Part shown: positions 1 through 7,006 of the stretch, one piece after another | Position numbering within the stretch: the first letter of the stretch is position 1 | How the letters are laid out: each line of letters opens with the position of its first letter | Source: Herbiconiux sp. | GTDB lineage: Bacteria; Actinomycetota; Actinomycetes; Actinomycetales; Microbacteriaceae | Direction of reading: 5' to 3' | Length of the DNA: 64,000 nucleotides | Assembly (NCBI RefSeq): GCF_023264855.1 | Contig: NZ_JAHFUW010000015.1 | Location: forward strand, 1 to 64,000 | The notes under the pieces: generated by a model | Told to the model about the DNA's origin: nothing | The model's input: only the letters and a program-made list of their open reading frames with translations | Database searches by the model: none | Made by a program: the position numbers and the translations under genes

Positions 1-225
1 CGGAGCCGCGGTCGGGCTGCTCTGCGGGCGCGGGGTCGGGGTCGGGCCGGGGCCCTGCTGCGCCTGCTGCCCGTCACCGGTCAGGGCCTCGGCGGCGTTG
101 CGCACCATCGAGCGCCAGTCGGTGCCGCCCTGCGAGCCGGAACCATTCGCACCGGAACCGCCCGATGACGTCGTCTTGTCGAGAGCCTTCTGGGCCATCC
201 CGAGCAGTCGCGAGAAGCCGCTCAT
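1..225 (-). CDS. Partial Pro/Gln-rich hypothetical protein (N-terminus only)
   Basis: Only the first 75 codons lie in the window; the gene runs off its left edge. The start ATG (225-223) is preceded by a GGAGG-type ribosome binding site and overlaps the TGA stop of the upstream TerC gene (ATGA), so the two are probably translationally coupled. The protein opens MSGFSRLLGMAQKALDK, an amphipathic basic stretch, then a Gly/Ser linker, a short DWRSMVRNAAEAL helix and a Gln/Pro-rich tail (QQAQQGPGPTPTPRP). No signal peptide or membrane segment is visible. I do not recognise the family. Its place directly after a Mn-riboswitch-controlled TerC gene suggests it shares that regulation; its job is unknown. 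Confidence 0.7.
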   Translation of the reverse strand, partial: MSGFSRLLGMAQKALDKTTSSGGSGANGSGSQGGTDWRSMVRNAAEALTGDGQQAQQGPGPTPTPRPQSSPTAAP

Positions 226-1265
226 CGGTGATCCTCCTTCGTGTCGGTGGTGCGGGTGTGGGTCGCATCGGTATCCGGAGCACCGAGTGCCTGCCCCTTG
301 CGGGCGTCGCCGCGGGTCTTCGCGAGACTCGCGACCGTGGCCACCGTGATCGTGGCGCCGATGAACAGCAGCGAGAACCAGATCGGGATCTCGGGCACCC
401 ACTCCACGTGCTGCCCGCCGTTGATGAACGGCAGCTCGTTCACGTGCAGGGCGTGGAACACGAGCTTCACCCCGATGAAGGCGAGGATGACGGCGAGGCC
501 CTGCGAGAGGTACACGAGGCGTTCGAGCAGTCCGCCGATGAGGAAGAACAGCTGCCGCAGGCCCATCAGTGCGAAGGCGTTCGCGGTGAACACGATGTAC
601 GCCTCGTTGGTGAGCCCGTAGATGGCCGGGATGGAGTCGACCGCGAAGATCAGGTCGATGAAGCCGATCGCGATGATCGTGAGGAACATCGGCGTCACGA
701 AGCGCTTGCCGCTCTTCACGACGGTCAGCTTGTCTTTGTTGTACTCATCCGAGACCGGCAGGATGCGGCGCACGAGCTTCATGAAGCGCCCGTTGGCCGG
801 GTCGGACTCGTGCGAGCTGAACGCCTGGCGGTAGGCCAGGAACAGCAGCAGCGCGCCGAAGAGGTAGAAGATCCAGCTGAGGTTCTCGATCAGCGTGGCG
901 CCCACGGCGATGAACCCGCCGCGCAGGATGAGCGCGATCACGATGCCGATCATCAGCACCTTCTGCTGGTAGGCCTTGGGCACCGCGAAGGCGCCCATCA
1001 CCAGGAGGAAGACGAAGAGGTTGTCGATCGACAGCGCCTTCTCGGTGAGGTAGCCGGCGAAGTACTCGCCGCCGTAGGTCCATCCGGAGACCACGCCGAT
1101 ACCCACGCCGAACAGCAGCGCGAGACCGATATAGAACGCCGACCAGCGGGCCGACTCGGCAATGGTGGGCTCGTGCGGCTTTCGCACGTGCGCAAAGAAC
1201 TCGTAGACGAAGAACGCGATGGTGACGGCGATCGTGATGATCCACGTCAGGAAGGTGACCTGCAC
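222..1265 (-). CDS. TerC family integral membrane metal exporter
   Basis: A 347-residue TerC family protein with about eight to nine hydrophobic segments. Hallmarks are the acidic membrane motifs ALSIDNLFVFLLVMGAF (about residues 75-92) and FIDLIFAVDSIPAIYG (about 205-220), whose Asp residues are thought to bind the metal. TerC proteins are linked to Mn2+ export and metalation of exported proteins. A longer frame opens with TTG at 1277, but I chose GTG at 1265 because TTTGGAG lies 6 nt before it, whereas nothing resembling a ribosome binding site precedes the TTG. The leader carries a Mn2+ riboswitch (1301-1400), which supports a manganese role. The cytoplasmic C-terminal tail is charged and Thr/Asp rich. 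Family assignment is secure; the transported ion is inferred. Confidence 0.93.
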   Translation of the reverse strand: MQVTFLTWIITIAVTIAFFVYEFFAHVRKPHEPTIAESARWSAFYIGLALLFGVGIGVVSGWTYGGEYFAGYLTEKALSIDNLFVFLLVMGAFAVPKAYQQKVLMIGIVIALILRGGFIAVGATLIENLSWIFYLFGALLLFLAYRQAFSSHESDPANGRFMKLVRRILPVSDEYNKDKLTVVKSGKRFVTPMFLTIIAIGFIDLIFAVDSIPAIYGLTNEAYIVFTANAFALMGLRQLFFLIGGLLERLVYLSQGLAVILAFIGVKLVFHALHVNELPFINGGQHVEWVPEIPIWFSLLFIGATITVATVASLAKTRGDARKGQALGAPDTDATHTRTTDTKEDHR

Positions 1266-1300
1266 AGGGTGCTCCAAAGGGGTTGGCGAAACGATGACGC

Positions 1301-1400
1301 CAAGGTCTCCTCCGTTCTGACTTTCATCAGAACCGGCGGCCCGGGATGCGACTTCACATCCGTATTGACGGGCCGGCCGCAGCCGGGAGTACTCCCCTTG
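1301..1400 (-). promoter_or_regulatory. yybP-ykoY Mn2+ riboswitch upstream of terC
   Basis: Read on the minus strand, the 5' boundary has CAAGGGGAGTA (1400-1390), the conserved L1 signature of this class, and the 3' boundary has GGAGGAGACCTTG, containing the conserved GACC (1307-1304). CAAGG (1400-1396) pairs with CCTTG (1305-1301) to close P1. Between them are a GC-rich hairpin, the conserved CGTCAA segment (about 1371) and a CCGGGCCG arm. The order matches the Lactococcus and Xanthomonas riboswitches whose crystal structures are known. The class binds Mn2+ and turns on exporters such as TerC and MntP. The element ends about 35 nt before the chosen start. Confidence 0.9.
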
Positions 1401-1424
1401 TTGCCGACAAGTCTACCAGACGGA

Positions 1425-2672
1425 TCAGTAGCGGATGGCGTCGATCACCTTCACGCGCACGGCCACGAGTGCCGGCAGGAGGCCTGCGAGCGCCCCCACC
1501 ACGGTCGCCGCGAGCAGCCCGAGCAGTGCGGCCTCCGCGGGGAACGGCGGGAAGTCGCTCACCATCCCCTGGCCCACGAACTCCATCGTGACCGGGTTCT
1601 GCACCAGCAGGACGGCGGCCACGACCCCCACGGCGCCGGCCGCGATGGTGGCCACCACGCTCTCCATCATCACGGCGAAGAACACCCGCCCCGCGGTCGC
1701 CCCGAAACTGCGCCGGATGCCGATCTCCCGCACTCGCTGCTTCACCGTCACGAGCGCGATGTTCACCAACCCCAGGGCTCCGAGCAGCAGCACGAGCACG
1801 GCGATCCCGCCGACCACGAGCTTCGTGACGAGGAACGGGTCGTCGCCGAACTGCGCGTAGTCCTGCCGGAACACGTCGACCTGCGCCCCGTCGCCGAGCG
1901 CCGCCGTGAAGTCGCGCTTCAGCACCTCCGTCAGCTGGTCGGAGATCTCGGGCGGAACCCACATCTCGTACTGCGTCTGCCCGCCGCCGAAGCCCGAGGG
2001 GTCGACCGCGCTGCCTGCCGGATCCGCCTCCCGCATCGCCTGGTAGTCGCCGGCGAGCAGGTACATGGCGGGCTCGGTCTCCCAGCCGGCAGCGGGATAC
2101 ACGCCGACGACGACCGCGGTCGTGCCGTCCTCCCCGCCGAGCCTGACCACCGGATGCGTCTGCAGATCCGGGCGCCCCAGCCTGTCCCAGAACACCTCGT
2201 TCACCACCAGCGGTGGGGCGAGCAGCTCCTCGTCGCCGGGCGCGAACCACGAGCCCTCGCTCACCTTCACGCGGTGCATGTCGCCGTAGGGCTGATCGAC
2301 CGCCTGCACACCAACATTCGCGGCGCCGGTGACGAAGGGCACGAGCTCGCCGCCCTGCATCACGCGGCTGCCGTAGCGGATGTCGTAGCGGGCGAGCGTC
2401 TCGGCCCAGGTGGAGTCCATCGTCTCGGCGTCCACGGCCGATCCGTCGTTCGTGTACGCCGAGAGGTAGAGGGTGGCCGGCCGCCCGCTCGAACGCTCGC
2501 TGAGCTCTTCGTTGGCCTGCTGCACGATGCCGCCGAGCGCCACCACCGTGGTGAGCGAGCACACGGCCACCGCTACGCCGATCAGCGAGAGCAGCACCCG
2601 CGTGCGGTGCACGCGCAGCTCCTGCCAGGCCTCGAGCACCGCGCCGACGAAGCCGGTGAGCATCCGCTTCAT
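1425..2672 (-). CDS. MacB/FtsX-type ABC transporter permease
   Basis: A 415-residue permease with the MacB layout: one N-terminal membrane helix (about 15-40), a large extracytoplasmic domain (about 45-275), then three C-terminal helices (about 285-310, 335-365, 375-405) of the FtsX family. The motif REIGIRRSFGATAGRVFFAVMMES is the conserved cytoplasmic coupling loop. Its ATG overlaps the stop of the ATPase gene (ATGA at 2672-2669), and the ATPase in turn overlaps an adaptor gene, so the three form one translational unit. Such pumps move lipoproteins, peptides or drugs across the envelope; the substrate here is unknown. The leftward neighbour terC is separated by its own riboswitch, so the pump operon probably ends here. 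Confidence 0.9.
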   Translation of the reverse strand: MKRMLTGFVGAVLEAWQELRVHRTRVLLSLIGVAVAVCSLTTVVALGGIVQQANEELSERSSGRPATLYLSAYTNDGSAVDAETMDSTWAETLARYDIRYGSRVMQGGELVPFVTGAANVGVQAVDQPYGDMHRVKVSEGSWFAPGDEELLAPPLVVNEVFWDRLGRPDLQTHPVVRLGGEDGTTAVVVGVYPAAGWETEPAMYLLAGDYQAMREADPAGSAVDPSGFGGGQTQYEMWVPPEISDQLTEVLKRDFTAALGDGAQVDVFRQDYAQFGDDPFLVTKLVVGGIAVLVLLLGALGLVNIALVTVKQRVREIGIRRSFGATAGRVFFAVMMESVVATIAAGAVGVVAAVLLVQNPVTMEFVGQGMVSDFPPFPAEAALLGLLAATVVGALAGLLPALVAVRVKVIDAIRY

Positions 2673-3361
2673 GCCAGCACCTCCGCCCGGGTCAGCACGC
2701 CCCGGTCGAGCCGGAAGTGGTCGCGGGCGCGCCGGGCGATCGCCGGGTCGTGCGTGATCGTCACCAGCGCCGCGCCCGTTCCCGTCGCCACCTCGTCGAT
2801 CAGTTCCATCACACTCTGCCCCGTGTCGAGATCGAGCGCGCCGGTGGGCTCGTCGGCGAGGATGAGCCGCGGACCGCGCACGAGCGACCGGGCGATCGCC
2901 ACGCGCTGCTGCTCGCCGCCGGAGAGCCGGTCGGGCATGCTGTCGACCCGGTGTCCGAGACCCACCTGTTCGAGCATCCCGGCCGCCAGCGCCCGGCGAC
3001 GCCAGAACTGCCGGCCCTCGGCGTAGAGCAGCGGCATGGCCACGTTCTCGAGCGCGGTGCGCCCGGGCAGCAGGTTGAACTGCTGGAAGATGAAGCCGAT
3101 CTGCGCCCCGCGCACGCGGTCGCGGGCGGCTCCCGAGTACGACTTCACGGGCTTGCCGTCGAAGCTGAGCAGCCCGCTGGTGGGCACGTCGAGCAGGCCC
3201 ATCAGGTTGAGCAGGGTCGACTTGCCCGATCCGGAGCGCCCCACGATCGAGATGCGGTCGCCCGGCTCCACGGTGAGGTCGACGCCGTTCAGGATGGTGA
3301 GGGCCGGCTGATCCGGCGGAAGCACCGTGCGGGTCACGTCTTCGAGCTGCAGCAGGCTCAC
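2669..3361 (-). CDS. MacB/LolD-type ABC transporter ATP-binding protein
   Basis: A 230-residue nucleotide-binding subunit. Visible motifs are Walker A GRSGSGKST (about 42-50), Q-loop [11 protein letters not shown], signature LSGGEQQRVAIARSL, Walker [13 protein letters not shown] and the H-loop ITHDP. The QQFNLLPGRTALENVAMPLLYA segment is typical of the MacB/LolD branch. The start is GTG at 3361, in a GTGA overlap with the adaptor stop (3360-3358); a frame that continues far upstream opposes the adaptor coding sequence and is spurious. The gene ends in an ATGA overlap with the permease. It powers the adaptor-ATPase-permease efflux system encoded here. Confidence 0.94.
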   Translation of the reverse strand: MSLLQLEDVTRTVLPPDQPALTILNGVDLTVEPGDRISIVGRSGSGKSTLLNLMGLLDVPTSGLLSFDGKPVKSYSGAARDRVRGAQIGFIFQQFNLLPGRTALENVAMPLLYAEGRQFWRRRALAAGMLEQVGLGHRVDSMPDRLSGGEQQRVAIARSLVRGPRLILADEPTGALDLDTGQSVMELIDEVATGTGAALVTITHDPAIARRARDHFRLDRGVLTRAEVLA

Positions 3362-4425
3362 GCGCAGGCCATCGAGCCGTCGGGGAACGTGGTGCAGCCG
3401 TCGGCGCCCGGGGTCACGGCGAGCGCGCCGGGCGCGAACTGCAGGATCTCCTCGCCCTCGGCCAGGCCGCCGGTCACCTCCACCTGGCTGCCGTCGCTGA
3501 GGCCGAGGCCCACCGCGCGCTCCTCGGTCGCGCCATCCGCGGTGCTCACCCAGACGGTGCCGCTCTGCGCCGCTCCGCGCACGGCGGTGGTGGGCACCAC
3601 GAGCACGTTCTCGGCCTTTCCGCCGGCGATCGTCATTTCGGCCGCGAGGCCCGAGAACACGGTGACGCCGTCGGGCACCGGGCAGCTGACGGTCGTGGTC
3701 GAGCCGCCCGATCCGCCGCCGCCGGTCGCGCCGAGACCGGATGCGCCGCCCTCCGTGCCGCCTCCGCCCGATCCGCCGTCGCTGCCGGGCAGCGGGGTCA
3801 CGATCCGTAGCCCGGTGCAGGTGAACGGCGCGGGCCCACCGGTGATGGCGATCGAGGCCTCGGTGGGCTGGTCGATCAGCCGGTACTGCTGCTCGGGCAG
3901 CAGCGATCCCGAGACCGAGAAGGTGGGCGGCGCGACCTGGCCGGCCACCATGCCGATGGTCACGTCCTGTCCGGCGATCACGCCGAGGGCGCTGAGGGTT
4001 CCGGATGCCGGCGCCAGCACCTGCTCGTAGCGGAAGATCGCCGGCAGCGGCTTGCCTTCGGCGTCGACGGTCTCGGTGGGATCGCGCTCGATCTGCACCT
4101 TCACGTCGAACACCACGTCGCCGGCCGCGACGGGAGCGCCCTGGGCCACGAAGATCTCGTCGACCGTGCCGGCCGCGGTCGATTTCACCGGGATCGCGGG
4201 ATCGGCCGACACGGTGGCCTTCACCAGCACGTCGTTCACGATGGTGCCGAGCGTCGCAGCGGTGCGGGGCTCCACGATCTCGCCGGTCGGCACGGCCGGA
4301 TCGGCCTCCACCGCCTGATCGGGGAAGAAGGCCAGCTTGGCGAGGGCCACGGCGATCACCGCGATGATGACGATCCTGAGGATCGGGAACACCCATTTCC
4401 GGACGACGCCCACGTGACTCCTCAT
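3358..4425 (-). CDS. Efflux ABC transporter adaptor (MacA/HlyD family)
   Basis: A 355-residue membrane-fusion protein: one N-terminal signal anchor (VFPILRIVIIAVIAVALAKLAFF, about 12-34), a lipoyl/barrel-sandwich segment (TVSADPAIPVKSTAAGTV then QGAPVAAGDVVFDVKV), a second lipoyl half (APASGTLSALGVIAGQDV) and a beta-barrel with the usual VVPTTAVRG and GLSDGSQVEVTGGLAEGEEI signatures near the end. A Gly/Ser-rich insert (about 225-250) lies inside the barrel region. The long coiled-coil hairpin of Gram-negative MacA is missing, as expected for an adaptor with no outer-membrane partner. ATG at 4425 has no clear ribosome binding site; GTG at 4416 after AGGAG is a real alternative. It is first in a three-gene operon. 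Confidence 0.88.
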   Translation of the reverse strand: MRSHVGVVRKWVFPILRIVIIAVIAVALAKLAFFPDQAVEADPAVPTGEIVEPRTAATLGTIVNDVLVKATVSADPAIPVKSTAAGTVDEIFVAQGAPVAAGDVVFDVKVQIERDPTETVDAEGKPLPAIFRYEQVLAPASGTLSALGVIAGQDVTIGMVAGQVAPPTFSVSGSLLPEQQYRLIDQPTEASIAITGGPAPFTCTGLRIVTPLPGSDGGSGGGGTEGGASGLGATGGGGSGGSTTTVSCPVPDGVTVFSGLAAEMTIAGGKAENVLVVPTTAVRGAAQSGTVWVSTADGATEERAVGLGLSDGSQVEVTGGLAEGEEILQFAPGALAVTPGADGCTTFPDGSMACA

Positions 4426-4520
4426 CGCTCTACGACAGTGGTAGATCTACTCTCGCAGACCGATCGAACGCGTTCCCCTGGGCTCTGCAAAGGTGCCCCC
4501 GCTATGATCGGTCGCCATCC

Positions 4521-4526
4521 TAGACT
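4521..4526 (+). promoter_or_regulatory. -10 box of a leaderless promoter (acetyltransferase)
   Basis: TAGACT lies exactly 6 nt before the ATG at 4533, placing the expected transcription start at or next to the start codon. No Shine-Dalgarno sequence fits between. The same spacing recurs at many genes in this window. Confidence 0.55.
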
Positions 4527-4532
4527 CGGACG

Positions 4533-5123
4533 ATGAACGAGGATGCAACCCGCCCCGCCTCCGATGCCGGCCGGCCGGCAGCTGCCGGGCCGGGCCGTGG
4601 GTTCATCGTGCGGCGCACCGTCGAGGCCGACTGGCCCGAGGTGCGGGCGCTGCGTCTGGAGATGCTGGCCGATACGCCGATCGCCTACCTCGAGACCCGC
4701 GCTCAGGCGCTGCGGCGGCCGGAGGCGCAGTGGCGGGCCTGGGCGCGCGACGGCTCCTCGCAGGCCTCCATCACGGTGGTCGCGATCACCGACGAGGGGC
4801 GCTGGGTGGCCACCATGATGTCGAAGGTGCCGCTCGGCGCATCCGGGGCCTACCTCTACGGCGTGTACGTGGCGCCCTCGCACCGCGGCCGGGCGATCGG
4901 CGTGACGGATGATCTGCTCGGCGTGATCGAGGAATGGGCGGCGACCCGGGGCGGCTCGCTCAGCCTCGAGGTGAACGAGGACAACGCGCGCGCCGTGGCC
5001 GCCTACCGCTCCCGCGGCTTCGTGGAGACGGGCGTCACCCGCCCCTACCCGCTCGACCCCGCCCAGCGCGAGCTCGAGATGCGCAAACCGCTCACCCTCG
5101 CCTCCCCGCCCGGTTCCCGGTGA
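4533..5123 (+). CDS. GNAT family N-acetyltransferase
   Basis: A 196-residue Gcn5-related acetyltransferase. After a low-complexity Pro/Ala/Gly leader of about 22 residues, the fold starts at FIVRRTVEADWPEVRALRLEML. Motif A is YLYGVYVAPSHRGRAIGVTDDLLGVIEEWA (about 110-140), with the R/Q-x-x-G-x-G/A-like acetyl-CoA loop given here by HRGRAIG; motif B is SLEVNEDNARAVAAYRSRGFVETG. It should transfer acetyl from acetyl-CoA to an amine, perhaps a small molecule or toxin; the substrate cannot be read from sequence. The gene stands alone, divergent from the ABC pump operon and convergent with the MerR-type regulator. Expression looks leaderless. Confidence 0.9.
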   Translation: MNEDATRPASDAGRPAAAGPGRGFIVRRTVEADWPEVRALRLEMLADTPIAYLETRAQALRRPEAQWRAWARDGSSQASITVVAITDEGRWVATMMSKVPLGASGAYLYGVYVAPSHRGRAIGVTDDLLGVIEEWAATRGGSLSLEVNEDNARAVAAYRSRGFVETGVTRPYPLDPAQRELEMRKPLTLASPPGSR

Positions 5124-5145
5124 GGTGCGGGCGGGGAGGCGCGGG

Positions 5146-5919
5146 CTACGCGAGGTGCTCGGCCGCGTAGGCGGCGAGCGCGTCGCGCACGAAGGCGCCT
5201 CCGGTGAGGCCGCCGTAGTGGGCGGCGAAGCGCTCGTCGGTGGCGTAGAGGTCGCCGAGGCCCACGAAGTAGTCCCTCGCGGGGCCACCTGTGGGGGCGG
5301 TGGGTGTGCCGGGCACACCGGCGAGCCAGTCGTACTGGCGCTGGGCCAGCTGCTGCGCTTCGGCTCCCGACGGGTCGGCGCCGCGGGCGGCGGCCTCGCG
5401 CCAGTCGCTCTGCAGCGCCTCGAGGCGCTGCTGCCACCGGGCCTTCTCGGCCGGCGACTTCGCGCGCCACCAGGCGTCGCTCGTCGCGTACGCGTCGGCA
5501 CCCCAGCGCTCGGTCACCTCTTCTTTGTGAGCAGTGTGGTCGAAGCCGTCGAACATGGTGTCTGCCATCAGATCATCACCTCCTTCCATCATCTCGATCG
5601 TGGACTGCACGGAGGCGATCCGCCGTCCGAGCCGCTGCTGCTCGTCGCGCAGCAGCTCGAGGTGCCGGCGGAGCGCGGCCGGAGCATCCGTGTGCTTCTC
5701 GAGCACCTCGGCGATCGCCGGCAGCCCGAGGCCGAGTCCGCGCAGCAGCAGCACGCGCTGCAGCCGCACGAGCGCGGTCTGGTCGTAGTAGCGGTAGCCG
5801 TTCGCGCCGATCCGGCTGGGCTCCACGAGCCCGAGTTGGCCGTAGTGGCGCAGCGTGCGGCTCGTGACACCGGTAAGCCGGGCCACCTCCTGGATCGGCC
5901 AGTCGGTCGTCATGGTCAT
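5146..5919 (-). CDS. MerR family regulator with TipAS antibiotic-recognition domain
   Basis: A 257-residue protein. The N-terminal winged helix is IQEVARLTGVTSRTLRHYGQLGLVEPSRIGANGYRYYD (about 8-46), followed by a dimerisation coiled coil (about 75-115) with a Met-rich end, and a C-terminal TipAS domain (FDHTAHKEEVTERWGADAYATSDAWWR onward). TipAS domains bind thiopeptides and other bulky drugs and turn on their own promoter. Three in-frame ATGs cluster at 5922, 5919 and 5913; I chose 5919, which sits 5 nt after GGAGG. The gene carries a 19-bp-spaced promoter (5937-5967) typical of MerR control and is divergent from an aldo/keto reductase, a plausible second target. Confidence 0.93.
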   Translation of the reverse strand: MTMTTDWPIQEVARLTGVTSRTLRHYGQLGLVEPSRIGANGYRYYDQTALVRLQRVLLLRGLGLGLPAIAEVLEKHTDAPAALRRHLELLRDEQQRLGRRIASVQSTIEMMEGGDDLMADTMFDGFDHTAHKEEVTERWGADAYATSDAWWRAKSPAEKARWQQRLEALQSDWREAAARGADPSGAEAQQLAQRQYDWLAGVPGTPTAPTGGPARDYFVGLGDLYATDERFAAHYGGLTGGAFVRDALAAYAAEHLA

Positions 5920-5936
5920 CATCTCCTCCACAGGCG

Positions 5937-5967
5937 AGACTACGAGTTGACGTCGCGTCAATGTCAA
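5937..5967 (-). promoter_or_regulatory. MerR-type promoter with 19-bp spacer and dyad operator
   Basis: On the minus strand: -35 TTGACA (5967-5962), a 19-bp spacer (5961-5943), -10 TAGTCT (5942-5937). The spacer contains the perfect inverted repeat TTGACG-CGA-CGTCAA, the expected MerR dimer site. An overlong 19-bp spacer is the defining trait of promoters activated by DNA untwisting by MerR proteins. Autoregulation of the TipAS gene is therefore likely. The predicted start point is only about 11 nt before the chosen ATG. Confidence 0.85.
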
Positions 5968-6049
5968 GGCCGGCCTGCGGGCTCGTAGTAACGTCGATCG
6001 AAAGCGCAACACCGGCGAAGTGCAGTACCGACGAATTCAGGAGACCGCC

Positions 6050-7006
6050 ATGGCACGCATCGGATCGAGCGACCTCGAGGTGTTCCCGCTGTCACTCGGC
6101 GGAAATGTGTTCGGCTGGACGGCCGACCGTGACACCTCGTTCGACATCCTCGACGCCCACGCGGCCGGTGGCGGCAACTTCATCGACACCGCCGACACCT
6201 ACATGGCCAGCGCCCCCGGCAACGTCGGCGGCGAGTCCGAGACGATCCTCGGCGAGTGGTTCACCCGCCGGGGGTCGCGCGACGCGACCGTGATCGCCAC
6301 GAAGGTGGCGAAGCATCCGCAGTTCAAGGGACTGTCGGCCGCGAACATCGCCGCGGCGGCGGATGCCTCGCTGGGCCGCCTGCAGACCGACCGCATCGAC
6401 CTGTACTACGCGCACGCCGAAGACCCCGAGACGCCGCTGGAGGAGACCGCCGCGGCGTTCGACGCCCTGGTGCGGGCGGGCAAGGTGCGCTACCTCGGCC
6501 TGTCGAACTTCTCGCCCGAGAACACCGTGCGCTACCTCGAGATCGCCGACGCGAACGGCTTCGCGCGGCCCGTCGCCCTGCAGCCGCACTACAACCTCGT
6601 GCACCGCAACGACGTCGAAGACCACCTCGTGCCCATCGCGCTGCGCGAGAGCCTCGGCATCATGCCGTACTTCGCACTGGCGAGCGGATTCCTCACGGGC
6701 AAGTACCGCTCGAAGAGCGACTTCGAGGGCAGCACCCGGGCGGCGTCGGCCTCGAAGTACGTCAGCTCGCAGGGTCTCGCCATCATCGACGCGCTGGAGC
6801 AGATCGGCACGGCGCACGGCGTCTCGATCGCCACCACCGCTCTGGCCTGGCTGGTCGCCAAGCCCGGCGTCACGGCTCCGATCGCGAGCGCCAGCCGTCT
6901 CGATCAGGTCGCCGACCTTCTCGCCGTCGGCTCGACGCAGCTCACCGCCGACGAGGTGGCCCGGCTCGACGAGGTCTCCGCGTGGAATCCGGGCGGCACC
7001 GCATGA
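6050..7006 (+). CDS. Aldo/keto reductase
   Basis: A 318-residue NADPH-dependent oxidoreductase of the aldo/keto reductase superfamily (TIM barrel). Catalytic residues are readable: Asp and Tyr in NFIDTADTYMA (about 44-54), Lys in VIATKVAKHP (about 80) and the His in DLYYAHAEDPETP. The C-terminal cofactor signature is APIASASRLDQVADLLAV. The start at 6050 has AGGAG 6 nt upstream; an in-frame ATG at 6020 has none. The gene is divergent from the TipAS regulator and its stop overlaps the start of the next gene (ATGA at 7003-7006), so it is co-translated with the Tat-exported phosphoesterase. The substrate is unknown. Confidence 0.92.
   Translation: MARIGSSDLEVFPLSLGGNVFGWTADRDTSFDILDAHAAGGGNFIDTADTYMASAPGNVGGESETILGEWFTRRGSRDATVIATKVAKHPQFKGLSAANIAAAADASLGRLQTDRIDLYYAHAEDPETPLEETAAAFDALVRAGKVRYLGLSNFSPENTVRYLEIADANGFARPVALQPHYNLVHRNDVEDHLVPIALRESLGIMPYFALASGFLTGKYRSKSDFEGSTRAASASKYVSSQGLAIIDALEQIGTAHGVSIATTALAWLVAKPGVTAPIASASRLDQVADLLAVGSTQLTADEVARLDEVSAWNPGGTA

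Noticed and set aside
165-3026. A 953-codon open frame on the plus strand opposite terC and the ABC genes
   Set aside because: It is rich in Arg/His/Asp/Glu/Gly, has no domain, and lies fully opposite well-supported genes; such frames are common in GC-rich DNA. The same holds for other long antisense frames, e.g. opposite the KdpD and KimA genes.
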